NCBI RefSeq assembly: GCF_901212655.1
Contig: NZ_CAAKON010000020.1
Coordinates: forward strand, 41,963 to 105,962
Direction: 5' to 3'
Length of the DNA stretch: 64,000 nt
Origin: Olsenella uli
Lineage (GTDB): Bacteria > Actinomycetota > Coriobacteriia > Coriobacteriales > Atopobiaceae
Shown here: one piece after another, positions 24,794-33,449 of the stretch
How the letters are laid out: the number at the start of each line of letters is the position of its first letter
Numbering within the stretch: position 1 is the stretch's first letter
Program-made: the position numbers and the translations under genes
The notes under the pieces: model-generated
Seen by the model: the letters and a program-made list of their open reading frames with translations, nothing else
Databases searched by the model: none
Told to the model about the DNA's origin: nothing

Positions 24794-25138
24794 CTAGTCG
24801 CGCTTCTCGCGGATGCGAGCAGCCTTGCCCACGCGGTCGCGCAGGTAGAAGAGCTTGGCACGACGAACGTCACCGTGACGAACGACCTCGAGCTTGCCGA
24901 TCTTCGGCGAGTGAAGCGGGAAGGTACGCTCGACGCCCACGCCGAAGGAAATCTTGCGGACGGTGAACGTCTCACGGGAGGAGCCACCGCTCATGCGGAT
25001 GACGTCGCCCTCGAACACCTGGATGCGCTCGCGGTCGCCCTCCTTGATGCGGTAGTGCACCTTCACGTGGTCGCCAGGGATGACCGTGGGGATGTCCTCA
25101 CGAATCTGCTGACGCTCGATGGCGCGAATGTAATCCAT
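24794..25138 (-). CDS. rplS: Ribosomal protein L19
   Basis: The 114-residue large-subunit protein at the 30S-50S interface. Diagnostic stretches are [28 protein letters not shown], the [26 protein letters not shown] segment and [20 protein letters not shown] 25138 gives the usual length; the frame is open 22 codons upstream without support. It has its own strong promoter at 25215-25243. In many bacteria rplS follows trmD; here trmD-rimM-rpsP lies about 6 kb away in the same orientation. Confidence 0.97.
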   Translation of the reverse strand: MDYIRAIERQQIREDIPTVIPGDHVKVHYRIKEGDRERIQVFEGDVIRMSGGSSRETFTVRKISFGVGVERTFPLHSPKIGKLEVVRHGDVRRAKLFYLRDRVGKAARIREKRD

Positions 25139-25214
25139 GCTGCTTTCCTTGTCTCTCTGTCCAGAGGTCCCGACGCCGCAGCGAACGGTACGTGGAGCTT
25201 GCACACAAGCGAGC

Positions 25215-25243
25215 AGTATACCGTCTCGGATTCTCCCTCACAA
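25215..25243 (-). promoter_or_regulatory. Promoter of rplS
   Basis: Minus strand TTGTGA (25243-25238), 17 bases, TATACT (25220-25215). A near-consensus -10; the leader is about 70 bases. Confidence 0.8.
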
Positions 25244-25402
25244 GGGCAAGATTGGCATCATCCGAAATGCACAGCCTGAGGCAATGCGTCGCCGAGAGAC
25301 GCGCGGCAGGCAACCTAAGGTAGTATCTCGTATTCGGATGCGGCACAGCCGCGCAACACCCGGCCGCCCGCGCGGGCGGCCCCACACGAAAGCGAGACAA
25401 CC

Positions 25403-25702
25403 ATGGCACTTATCGGCAAGCAGGTCCGCCACCTGCGCAGCCTTGCCCATCACCTCGAGCCCGTCGTCTTCATCGGCAAGGCAGACGTCAACGAGGCCGT
25501 CGTGACGCAGGCCAACGAGGCGCTCGAGGCACGCGAGCTCATCAAGTGCAGCGTCCAGGACGGCTACCTCCTGTCCGCGCGCGACGCCGCGACGGACCTC
25601 GCATCCAAGACGAACGCGGAGGTGGTCCAGGTCATCGGCCACAAGTTCTCCCTCTACCGCAGGAGCGAGAAGCCGGGCATCGAGCACATCGAGCTCCCGT
25701 AG
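25403..25702 (+). CDS. yhbY: YhbY/CRS1-type RNA-binding protein
   Basis: A 99-residue single CRM domain protein: LRSLAHHLEPVVFIGKADVNEAVVTQ with the GKxG-like loop, then ALEARELIKCSVQDG and VVQVIGHKFSLYRRSE. E. coli YhbY associates with pre-50S ribosomal particles, so a role in ribosome assembly is expected. It is a single plus-strand gene in a minus-strand neighbourhood, bounded downstream by a strong bidirectional terminator shared with the PPDK regulator gene. Confidence 0.9.
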   Translation: MALIGKQVRHLRSLAHHLEPVVFIGKADVNEAVVTQANEALEARELIKCSVQDGYLLSARDAATDLASKTNAEVVQVIGHKFSLYRRSEKPGIEHIELP

Positions 25703-25748
25703 CCGCATCGCAGGCGATGCCTGGGCGCCTGGTCCCATGGGTCCACAC

Positions 25749-25793
25749 GATAAGCCCCGGATGGCAGACACCTCGTGCCATCCGGGGCTTATC
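25749..25793. terminator. Bidirectional terminator between yhbY and the PPDK regulator gene
   Basis: A perfect 18-bp stem (25749-25766 with 25776-25793) and a 9-base loop lie between two convergent genes. The core gataagccccgg/ccggggcttatc gives an A/U-rich base in both directions. Confidence 0.9.
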
Positions 25794-25856
25794 TCGTCAA
25801 TAAACCACAGGCAGACCTTGGCAGCCTCAACTGCCAGGAAAGACCCTCGCGAAGAG

Positions 25857-26705
25857 CTACGCGGCCTCGATCCTCGAAAGGATATCTGCGGCGAGCTCCT
25901 CCACAGTCTTGCCGACGACGTCAAGCTGGACGCACCCAAGCGCTGCCATGGCCTTGGCCGCGGCAGCCTGCTCGTCCTCGATGCGAGCGAGGTCGACCGT
26001 TGGCGCCTCGGTGGCAGGGGCCCCGTTGGCCAGCTGACGCTTACGGCTCTGGGCAAGCACGTCGGAGGTGGTCACGAGACCAAAGACGCGGTTCTTGTCC
26101 ACCTGGTCGAGCTCCGCAGGAAGAGCGTCAACGGCGTCGAGCGAGATGCTCGCGACGTTGTAGCCGAGGAAGGAGAGGTGCATGGCAAGCGGCGTCTTCG
26201 CAGAGCCCGTCAGGCCCACGAGCACGACATCTGCCTTCGGGAGGTCCTGCGGGTTCTTGCCGTTGTCGTGGTTGATGAAGAACTCCATGGCGTTAACGCG
26301 CTTGAGGTAGCGGGAGTCAACGGAGTGGTGCGCCGTGGCCTGGTTCTTCGGACGCTGGCCGGTAAGGCTCGCAAGAAGCTGGACCACGGGACCAAGGATG
26401 TCGATGGACACGATGCCTCGGCTGTTGAGGTCCGCCTTCACGGCATTCCTGAGCTGCGGGTCAACGATGGAGTGGAAAACGGCGGTGTTGACGAAGTCTT
26501 CCTCGTGCTCGTCGAAGTAGTCGCTCACGCACTCGAGCGCCACGATCTGCGCGAGGCGGACGATGCGGACCGAGCCCTCCTGGAACTGCGCGGCCGCGGC
26601 CAAGACGACATTGAGCGCGGAGTCACCGAGCGAGTCGGAAATGACGTAGACGACGGTGGCGTCGTCCTGGAGCTTGTCACCAAGCTGGTCGTACGTAACC
26701 TTCAC
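25857..26705 (-). CDS. ppsR: Pyruvate, phosphate dikinase regulatory protein (kinase/pyrophosphorylase)
   Basis: This 282-residue protein belongs to the DUF299 family, which inactivates PPDK or PEP synthase by ADP-dependent phosphorylation and reactivates it by phosphorolysis. Visible motifs are VYVISDSLGDSALNVV at the start, the conserved HHSVDSRYLKRVNAMEFFINHDNG stretch, and the P-loop-like VGLTGSAKTPLAMHLSFLGYNVA; the usual family loop is closer to GVSRTSKTP. GTG 26705 is chosen because GGGAGGGG stands four bases upstream. The target dikinase is not in this window. It is convergent with yhbY. Confidence 0.88.
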   Translation of the reverse strand: MKVTYDQLGDKLQDDATVVYVISDSLGDSALNVVLAAAAQFQEGSVRIVRLAQIVALECVSDYFDEHEEDFVNTAVFHSIVDPQLRNAVKADLNSRGIVSIDILGPVVQLLASLTGQRPKNQATAHHSVDSRYLKRVNAMEFFINHDNGKNPQDLPKADVVLVGLTGSAKTPLAMHLSFLGYNVASISLDAVDALPAELDQVDKNRVFGLVTTSDVLAQSRKRQLANGAPATEAPTVDLARIEDEQAAAAKAMAALGCVQLDVVGKTVEELAADILSRIEAA

Positions 26706-26796
26706 GGAGCCCCTCCCTAGCGGCGATGATAGCAAAGCTAAGGCTCATAGTACTTCTTCGGGACGCACCAGAGCCCACGGAAGCCGACGAGCGGAC

Positions 26797-26828
26797 AAAA
26801 AGATGGGGCGGGCGCCCGAGGCCGCCCC
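26797..26828 (-). terminator. Terminator after glyS
   Basis: Minus strand GGGGCGG...CCGCCCC stem followed by ATCTTTTTG. It is about 90 bases past the glyS stop. Confidence 0.75.
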
Positions 26829-26915
26829 GCCCCTCGCGCCCAGCCGCCAAGGCCAAGGCATGAGAGACGGCGCGTCCGGGCGCCCGCCCAAACTTCAAAA
26901 GCTAATTGTCAGGCG

Positions 26916-29009
26916 CTACTTCCTCGCGAGCGCACCGATGTTGGCAACGCCGTCAAACACGTGAGAGAAGCGATTCAGGAGTCGCAGTCGGTTGTCGCGG
27001 ACGCGCTCATCCTCATCCATGACGAGGACGTCGGTGAAGAAGCGGTCGATCGGCTCGCGAAGCGAGGCGAGCGCGGCAAGGGAGCCCTCGTAGTCGCCAG
27101 ACCCCAGACGCTCAGAGACCGTCGCAGAGGCCTCGTCAACGGCACGCAGGAGCGCCTGCTCGGCATCGCCAAGAAGCGCCTCGTCGACCTCGAGACCCAG
27201 CTTGACGTCGCCGAGGTGCGCGGCGCGCGCGTAGGCGGTAGCGAGGTCGTCGAAAAGCTCGGGCTGACCGGCTCGCGCGTCCTCGAGGGCATGCGCGCGG
27301 TGCAGGAACTCCGCGGGATCAACGATGCCCGCCGCGGAGACGGCCTCGATGGTGTCGGGCGCGATGCCCTCGTCGCGCGCGATGGTGGCCAGACGGCCGG
27401 CAAAGAAGGCACGGACGTTGGCTGCTACCTCGTCGGCGTCGAACGAGAGCCCCTGCTCGGCGTAGGACGCGAGCGAGCGGCCGATGAGCTCCTCGAGGGC
27501 GCGCCCGGGGGCCTCGCGCAGCATCGCGATGACACCGATGGCGCTACGACGAACGGCGAACGGGTCGGAGGAGCCGGTGGGCGGCTGGTTGATGGCGAAC
27601 ATGCCGCAGATCGTGTCGAGCTTGTCGGACACGGCGACCGCGATGCCCACGGGGCCAGCCGGCAGCTCGTCACCGGCGAAGCGTGGACGGTACTGGTCGC
27701 GGATGGCCTCCGAGACCTCGGCGGGCTCGCCGGCGGCCGCGGCGTAGTAGCCGCCCATGACGCCCTGCTGGCTCGTGAACTCCACGACGGCCTGCGTCAC
27801 GAGGTCTGCCTTGGCAAGCAGCGCGGCGCGCCCAGCCATCTGTGCGTGGGCCTCGTCCAGGCCCAGGGCCAGCGTAGCCACGGCGGGCGCGAGCCCCTCC
27901 ATGCGGGAGGCCTTCTGGCGAACGGTGCCGAGCTTTTCCTGGAAGGTGACCTTATCCAGCTTGGGCAGATAGGCCTCGAGCGGCTCCTTCAGGTCCTCCT
28001 CGTAGAAGAACTTGGCGTCGTCCAGACGGGCACGGACCACGCGCTCGTTGCCGTCAACCACCGTCTCGGACACGGCGGGGTCGGCGTTGGAGACCACAAC
28101 GAAGGCGCGCGTGAGCTTGCCGTCCTTGTCGTACGTCGGGAAGTAGCGCTGGTTGGAGAGCATCGACTCGCAGATGATCTCGTTGGGCACGGCGAGGAAC
28201 TCCTCGTCGAAGTGGCCCACGAGCACGGTCGGCCACTCGCAGAGGTTCACGACCTCGTCAAAGACCTTCTTGGGCGTGTCGACGGTAACGCCGAGCTCGG
28301 CCTCGACCTTGGCGATGCCCTCGCGGATGACCTGCTCGCGGCGCTCGGCGCCGAGCACAAAGGCAGACTCGAGCACGGACTCGTACGCGGCAGGCTCGGC
28401 GACCACGTGGTCGCCGGCGCCGAGCACGCGGTGACCGCGCGTGATGTTGGAGCTCGTGACGTCCGCATAGGAGACAGGCACGACTTCGGCGCCGAGCAGG
28501 GCACAGATCCAGCGCACCGGACGCACGAAGGTAGCGTGCGTGGAGCCCCAGCGCTGGCTTCTGTAGTTGGGCCACTCGAGCGAGCCGATCACGCGCTCGG
28601 AGAGCTCGAAGAGGATCGGCATGGCAGGCTTGGAGGCTACGCTGCGCTCGGCGAATACGTACTCGCGCCCGTCCGTGTCCTCGCGGCGAACGAGGTCTGC
28701 GGCGGCCACCCCGCACTTGCGGGCAAAGCCCTCGGCGGCCTTCGTGGGGTTGCCGTCGGCGTCAAAGGCAATCTTGGCCGCGGGGCCGCGTCTCACCTCA
28801 TGCACCTCGTCGGTGGCGACGGCAACGTCGGAGACGAGGGCGGCAAGGCGCCTCGGGCTCGAGACGACGCGCACGGCGCCGTGCGAGAGGCCGGCATCCC
28901 TAAGGCCGCCCTCCACGAGCTTGCCGAGCTGCTTCACGGCATTGTTGAGCGGCGCGGAGGGCATCTCCTCGCAGCCGATCTCGAGCAGGAAGTCACGGGT
29001 CTCTGCCAT
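26916..29009 (-). CDS. glyS: Glycyl-tRNA synthetase, beta subunit
   Basis: The 697-residue beta chain of the bacterial alpha2-beta2 glycyl-tRNA synthetase. It begins with RDFLLEIGCEEMPSAPL and has the family segments KRGPAAKIAFD-like, GSLEWPNYRSQRWG, FVRPVRWICALLG and a central HD-like and C-terminal DALR-type anticodon-binding part (from about 560). It binds and discriminates tRNA-Gly. The start lies directly after the glyQ stop without any spacer. The two-subunit form is typical of many bacteria, whereas other actinobacteria use the single-chain GlyS, so this is a useful lineage mark. Confidence 0.95.
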   Translation of the reverse strand: MAETRDFLLEIGCEEMPSAPLNNAVKQLGKLVEGGLRDAGLSHGAVRVVSSPRRLAALVSDVAVATDEVHEVRRGPAAKIAFDADGNPTKAAEGFARKCGVAAADLVRREDTDGREYVFAERSVASKPAMPILFELSERVIGSLEWPNYRSQRWGSTHATFVRPVRWICALLGAEVVPVSYADVTSSNITRGHRVLGAGDHVVAEPAAYESVLESAFVLGAERREQVIREGIAKVEAELGVTVDTPKKVFDEVVNLCEWPTVLVGHFDEEFLAVPNEIICESMLSNQRYFPTYDKDGKLTRAFVVVSNADPAVSETVVDGNERVVRARLDDAKFFYEEDLKEPLEAYLPKLDKVTFQEKLGTVRQKASRMEGLAPAVATLALGLDEAHAQMAGRAALLAKADLVTQAVVEFTSQQGVMGGYYAAAAGEPAEVSEAIRDQYRPRFAGDELPAGPVGIAVAVSDKLDTICGMFAINQPPTGSSDPFAVRRSAIGVIAMLREAPGRALEELIGRSLASYAEQGLSFDADEVAANVRAFFAGRLATIARDEGIAPDTIEAVSAAGIVDPAEFLHRAHALEDARAGQPELFDDLATAYARAAHLGDVKLGLEVDEALLGDAEQALLRAVDEASATVSERLGSGDYEGSLAALASLREPIDRFFTDVLVMDEDERVRDNRLRLLNRFSHVFDGVANIGALARK

Positions 29010-29936
29010 CTAGGCCACCTCCCCCTTCTTGGCGGTCTCGTCGGTCTTGCCATCGGCCTCGCTCGAGGCGACGCTGGCCAGGTAGCACTCGCAGGCGGCC
29101 TTGGCCAGCGTGCGGACGCGAAGGATGTAGTGGGCGCGCTCCGTGGCGGAGAGGGCGCCTCGGGAGTCGAGCAGGTTGAAGGCGTGGCTGCACTTGAGCA
29201 CGCAGTCGTAGCCGGGCAGCGGCAGGTTGGCGTCGAGGCAGGCATGGCACTCGCGCTCGTAATCGTCGAACTTCTGGCGCATCATCTCGACGTTGGCAAC
29301 CTCGAAGTTGTAGGCGGAGAACTCGCGCTCGTTCTCGAGGAACACGTCACCGTAGGTCATGGGGGTGCCGTCGGGCAGGTAGCTCCAGACGAGGTCGTAG
29401 ACGCTCGTCACGCCCTGGGCGTACATGGCGATGCGCTCGAGGCCGTAGGTGATCTCGACGGGAACCGGATCGCACTCGATGCCGCCAACCTGCTGGAAGT
29501 ACGTGAACTGGGTGACCTCCATGCCATCAAGCCAGACCTCCCAGCCAAGGCCCCAGGCGCCGAGCGTGGGGCTCTCCCAGTCGTCCTCGACGAAGCGGAC
29601 GTCATGCTTGGCGGGGTCGAGGCCGATGGCCGCCAGGGACCCAAGGTAGAGGTCCTGCGAGTCGGCAGGGCTCGGCTTGATGAGCACCTGGAACTGGTAG
29701 TAGTGCTGGAGACGGTTGGGGTTCTCGCCATAGCGACCGTCGGCGGGGCGGCGGCACGGCTGCGGGTAGCAGGTGCGCCAGGGCGCCTTGCCAAGAGAGC
29801 GCAGCAGGGTGGCCGTATGGAACGTGCCCGCGCCAACCTCGGAGTCATACGGCTGCATCACGGTGCAACCGTGCCCAGCCCAGTAGTGCTCGAGGGCCAA
29901 GATCATGTCCTGGAACGTAAGAGCCTTTTCGCTCAT
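29010..29936 (-). CDS. glyQ: Glycyl-tRNA synthetase, alpha subunit
   Basis: The 308-residue catalytic class II subunit. Diagnostic motifs are [26 protein letters not shown] at the start, [38 protein letters not shown] (motif 2 region) and [21 protein letters not shown] with [11 protein letters not shown] (motif 3). The C-terminal about 15 residues are Lys/Glu-rich. It is cotranscribed with glyS. The about 100 bases upstream contain a palindromic cccacacgtggg-type element but no convincing T-box (no complete specifier stem or T-box sequence seen). Confidence 0.96.
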   Translation of the reverse strand: MSEKALTFQDMILALEHYWAGHGCTVMQPYDSEVGAGTFHTATLLRSLGKAPWRTCYPQPCRRPADGRYGENPNRLQHYYQFQVLIKPSPADSQDLYLGSLAAIGLDPAKHDVRFVEDDWESPTLGAWGLGWEVWLDGMEVTQFTYFQQVGGIECDPVPVEITYGLERIAMYAQGVTSVYDLVWSYLPDGTPMTYGDVFLENEREFSAYNFEVANVEMMRQKFDDYERECHACLDANLPLPGYDCVLKCSHAFNLLDSRGALSATERAHYILRVRTLAKAACECYLASVASSEADGKTDETAKKGEVA

Positions 29937-30036
29937 CCTTCCTTGCCTTCCTCCTCACGGCCCACACGTGGGCACTGTGCGTATACGGAGACGGCCGCGA
30001 TGGGCGCGGCCGAGGGATGCTGCTTATGAAACGTGC

Positions 30037-30597
30037 CTACAGGGTGCCAATGTCAGAGAGCGGCCAGAACTTGAAGACGGCATGTGACGTGATGCTTGCG
30101 ATGGGCACCGCTCCGAAGTACCGGGAGTCGAGAGAGTTCGTTCGATTGTCCCCCATCACCCACACGCAGCCCTCAGGCACGGTATAGGGAAAGGAGACGT
30201 CCTCGTCGAGCGACGCCGCATGCCCAGAGAGGGGCTCGGAGGGCTTGCCCTCCGTGTAGGGCTCATCGAGCACGCTGCCATCCACCACCACGTGGCCATC
30301 GCGGAGCTCGACCGTCTGGCCAGCCGTGGCGATGACACGCTTGATGAGAATCTGGGAGGAGTCCTTCGGGTCAACGAAGGTGACGATCTCGCCCGCCTCG
30401 GGCGTCCTCGTGCGATAGGAGAGCTTCTCGCCGATGACGCGGTCGCCAACCATCAGGGTGTCGGTCATGGACTTGGACGGGATGACGAAGGGCTCGCAGA
30501 CGAAGGCCCTCAGCAGAAGGGCGACCACAAGGGCGCCCGCGACAATGGTCACGAGCTGAAGCACGTCGGCAAATCCCCCGCGCGCAGATCGGCCCAT
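30037..30597 (-). CDS. lepB: Signal peptidase I
   Basis: The 186-residue membrane serine protease removes signal peptides. A single N-terminal membrane anchor (residues about 13-32) precedes FVIPSKSMTDTL with the nucleophile serine (about S43), the general-base lysine in ILIKRVIATAGQTVE (about K87) and GCVWVMGDNRTNSLDSRYFG. All boxes B to E of the family are present. It follows trmD directly (stop and start adjacent) as last gene of the rpsP operon, a position common in actinobacteria and firmicutes. Confidence 0.95.
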   Translation of the reverse strand: MGRSARGGFADVLQLVTIVAGALVVALLLRAFVCEPFVIPSKSMTDTLMVGDRVIGEKLSYRTRTPEAGEIVTFVDPKDSSQILIKRVIATAGQTVELRDGHVVVDGSVLDEPYTEGKPSEPLSGHAASLDEDVSFPYTVPEGCVWVMGDNRTNSLDSRYFGAVPIASITSHAVFKFWPLSDIGTL

Positions 30598-31350
30598 CTA
30601 GCAATCCCCCCTCGCGTCCTGCCCCATGAGTCTTCGGGCCAGGTCTCGTTCCTCATCAGAGAGCTCGGCTGCGGCCAGCAGGTCTGGCCTCCACCGTGCA
30701 GTGCGCTCCACGGCGCTCTTGCGCCTCCAGGCGTCCACGGCCGCGTGGTCCCCGGAGAGCAGCACGTCCGGCACGGACAGGCCCTCGTAGGTGGCGGGCC
30801 TCGTGTACTGTGCGTACTCGAGCAGGCCCGCCGTCGAGAAGGACTCGTCGACCGGGCTCATCTCATCTCCCAGCGCCCCGGGCAAAAGCCTTACCACGGC
30901 ATCGGTGACCACGAGCGCGGCGAGCTCGCCACCCGTGAGGACGTAGTCCCCCAGCGAGAGGCACTCGTCGGCAAGCGAGTACGCGCGCTCGTCCATGCCC
31001 TCGTAGCGACCGCAAACGAACAGGATACGCTCCTCGGCCGAGAGGCGCTCGGCGACGCGCTGCGTGAACGGCTCACCACAGGGCGTGAAGAAGACCACAT
31101 GCGGACGGGGGCCCTCCGAGGCGATGTCCCGCACGGCCTCGAAGATCGGGGCGGGCTTCATAAGCATCCCCTGGCCACCCCCAAAGGGGGCGTCGTCCAC
31201 GGTGCGGTGCCGGTCGTGCGTCCAGTCCCTCAGGTCATGGGCGCGAAAAGAGAAGATGCCCTTCGCCTGGGCACGCCCCATGATGGAGGCCGAGAGGTAG
31301 GGGTCGAACACGCCGGGAAACACCGAGAGGGACTCGACGGTCAGGCTCAC
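30598..31350 (-). CDS. trmD: tRNA (guanine-37-N1)-methyltransferase
   Basis: The 250-residue SPOUT methyltransferase protects reading frame by m1G37 modification. Motifs: VESLSVFPGVFDPYLSASIMGRAQAKG at the start, the HRTVDDAPFGGGQGM stretch, and the deep-knot SAM site CGRYEGMDERAYSLADE with SLGDYVLTGGELAALVV. The GTG at 31350 is chosen because GGGGGAG stands four bases upstream and the product then starts where the family does; it follows the rimM stop by one base. The catalytic aspartate (D in PVDESFSTAGLLEYAQYTRP) is present. Confidence 0.94.
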   Translation of the reverse strand: MSLTVESLSVFPGVFDPYLSASIMGRAQAKGIFSFRAHDLRDWTHDRHRTVDDAPFGGGQGMLMKPAPIFEAVRDIASEGPRPHVVFFTPCGEPFTQRVAERLSAEERILFVCGRYEGMDERAYSLADECLSLGDYVLTGGELAALVVTDAVVRLLPGALGDEMSPVDESFSTAGLLEYAQYTRPATYEGLSVPDVLLSGDHAAVDAWRRKSAVERTARWRPDLLAAAELSDEERDLARRLMGQDARGDC

Positions 31351-31351
31351 G

Positions 31352-31888
31352 CTACTCCCCCTTCTCGGATGCCGCGTCTCCGGGCACCAGCCCCACAGGC
31401 ACAGACGTACGAATCGGCCCATCCTCCGGAAGGTCGAGGACCATCTCCGGGACGGCCGGGACAAGCGACTCCCCGCGCTCGCCACGGATGACCCACACGT
31501 CGTTGGCAGGCCCCACCATGACCTCCTCGACCACACCGAGGGGCCCAAGCCTGTCATCGACGACCTCGCGGCCCACGATGCCCACAAGGTCCATCCAGGC
31601 GAAGCTCTCCGGAAGGTCGCCCTCGGCAGCAAGCAGGTACTTGCCGGCAAGCTCGCGCGCCTCCCCGAGGTCATTGACGTTCGAGAGGCGCACGAGCTGG
31701 CCCGTCTCGGAGTCCCTGACGTCGGAGACGACGTGCCAGCGCGAGCCCTTCAATGCGGGAGGCACCACCGCGACGCTCAGGCCATCGGACAAAAGAGGGG
31801 GAAGGCCGTCGACGGGAACCGCCACGACCTCCCCCTTTGTCCCATGCGCCTTGGCAACACGGGCAATGCGCCTATAGTCGGCAGCCAC
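31352..31888 (-). CDS. rimM: 16S rRNA processing protein RimM
   Basis: A 178-residue two-domain protein for 30S maturation. The N-terminal RimM barrel begins YRRIARVAKAHGTKGEVVAVP; the linker and PRC-barrel domain (DLVGIVGREVVDDRLGPLGVVEEVMVGPANDVWVIRGERGESLVPAVPEMV in part) follow from about residue 100. Glycine and aspartate positions are conserved. Gene order rpsP-khpA-rimM-trmD is standard; the gap to khpA is three bases. Confidence 0.92.
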   Translation of the reverse strand: MAADYRRIARVAKAHGTKGEVVAVPVDGLPPLLSDGLSVAVVPPALKGSRWHVVSDVRDSETGQLVRLSNVNDLGEARELAGKYLLAAEGDLPESFAWMDLVGIVGREVVDDRLGPLGVVEEVMVGPANDVWVIRGERGESLVPAVPEMVLDLPEDGPIRTSVPVGLVPGDAASEKGE

Positions 31889-31891
31889 GGG

Positions 31892-32188
31892 CTACCCCAA
31901 GACCTCGACGTCGACAGAAGTGCCGACGCGCTGACCCAGGGCCCTGGCAATGGTGCGAATCGCCTTGATCTGACGACCGTGACGCCCAATCACCTTGCCG
32001 GCATCGTCTGCTGCGCACTCGATCTCGATGAGCGTGCCGTCCTCACGGTCGGTCACGTCAAGAGAGACGGCATTCTCGTCATCCACAAGACCGCAGACGA
32101 TGAGCTCCACCAGGTCCGCGATGCGGTCGCTCGGCAGCTCCTCTGCGCTCTGCTCGGACTCGGGAGCCTTCTGCTCCTCAGCGCACAT
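31892..32188 (-). CDS. khpA: KH-domain RNA-binding protein KhpA
   Basis: A 98-residue protein with one type II KH domain; the GxxG loop is IGRHGRQ (about 67-72), preceded by DLVELIVCGLVDDENAVSLDVTD. The N-terminal 20 residues are acidic and unstructured. KhpA acts with KhpB in RNA binding and cell-elongation control in streptococci; that role here is inferred. It sits three bases from both rpsP and rimM, so the four are one translational unit. Confidence 0.9.
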   Translation of the reverse strand: MCAEEQKAPESEQSAEELPSDRIADLVELIVCGLVDDENAVSLDVTDREDGTLIEIECAADDAGKVIGRHGRQIKAIRTIARALGQRVGTSVDVEVLG

Positions 32189-32191
32189 GCG

Positions 32192-32536
32192 CTACTCGGC
32201 GCTCTCGGCCTCGGCGGCAGCGGCCTCGGCAGCGGCGGCAGCCTTGGCAGCGGCCTTCTTGGAGAGCTTCTGCTTCTTCTCAGGAGCCGGCTTGTCACCC
32301 TCGCGCGCGATGTCGATGAGGTGACCCACCGTACCGGAGGGCTGGGCGCCCTTGGAAATCCACTCGTCAATCTTCTCGAGGTCGAGCGTGATCGTCTTCG
32401 GGGTGGTCAGCGGGTTGTAGCGGCCGACCTCCTCGATGTAACGACCATCGCGGGGCATGCGGCTATCAGCGACGACGACGCGATAGTACGGGCGCTTCTT
32501 GGCGCCGTGACGGGCCAGACGGATCTTGACTGCCAA
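32192..32536 (-). CDS. rpsP: Ribosomal protein S16 with an Ala/Lys/Glu tail
   Basis: The 114-residue small-subunit protein starts at a TTG (32536; GGAGGAG six bases upstream), giving the standard [25 protein letters not shown] beginning; the ATG five codons upstream overlaps the ribosome site itself. [15 protein letters not shown] and the [15 protein letters not shown] segment complete the S16 fold by residue about 80. The remaining 30 residues are a low-complexity helix-prone tail of Lys, Ala and Glu (from about residue 83), longer than in E. coli. It leads the operon. Confidence 0.95.
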   Translation of the reverse strand: MAVKIRLARHGAKKRPYYRVVVADSRMPRDGRYIEEVGRYNPLTTPKTITLDLEKIDEWISKGAQPSGTVGHLIDIAREGDKPAPEKKQKLSKKAAAKAAAAAEAAAAEAESAE

Positions 32537-32607
32537 TGAAAACTCCTCCATACGAGCGGCGCGAGCATGAGTTGGCGTGGCGCCGCAAAGCCATAAAGCG
32601 GCTGTCT

Positions 32608-32636
32608 ATATTACGACAACGCCCAAAAAGATTGAA
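32608..32636 (-). promoter_or_regulatory. Promoter of the rpsP-khpA-rimM-trmD-lepB operon
   Basis: Minus strand TTCAAT (32636-32631), 17 bases, TAATAT (32613-32608). The leader is about 65 bases. It is back to back with the two-component promoter at 32701-32741. Confidence 0.7.
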
Positions 32637-32700
32637 GGGAAGATTTCAAAGGCGGCGAGATTTGCGCCGCAACGTGGAAATTGCGTGGCGGAGCCGCATT

Positions 32701-32741
32701 TTCAGGAACCTTCAGAGCCACTTCAGCGCCGTTCGTAGAAT
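32701..32741 (+). promoter_or_regulatory. Promoter with three TTCAG direct repeats, probable response-regulator box
   Basis: TTCAG occurs at 32701, 32711 and 32722, that is about once per helical turn, and a TAGAAT -10 box follows at 32736-32741 without a proper -35. Direct repeats near 11-bp spacing replacing the -35 are typical of promoters activated by OmpR/PhoB-family regulators, which suggests autoregulation by the gene product at 32772. Confidence 0.6.
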
Positions 32742-32771
32742 GAGGGGCAACTCCGTGAGAAAGAGGCTTCC

Positions 32772-33446
<675 letters not shown>

Positions 33447-33449
33447 CCC

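Noticed and set aside
26961..30029. 1022-codon open frame on the plus strand opposite glyS/glyQ
   Set aside because: It is antisense to two clearly conserved tRNA-synthetase subunits, its product is a His/Gly/Leu/Ala/Val-rich pseudo-repeat typical of the complement of GC-rich genes, and it has no ribosome site.
29937..30036. T-box riboswitch before glyQS
   Set aside because: Only about 100 bases are available and neither the T-box sequence nor a specifier stem with a glycine codon is visible.
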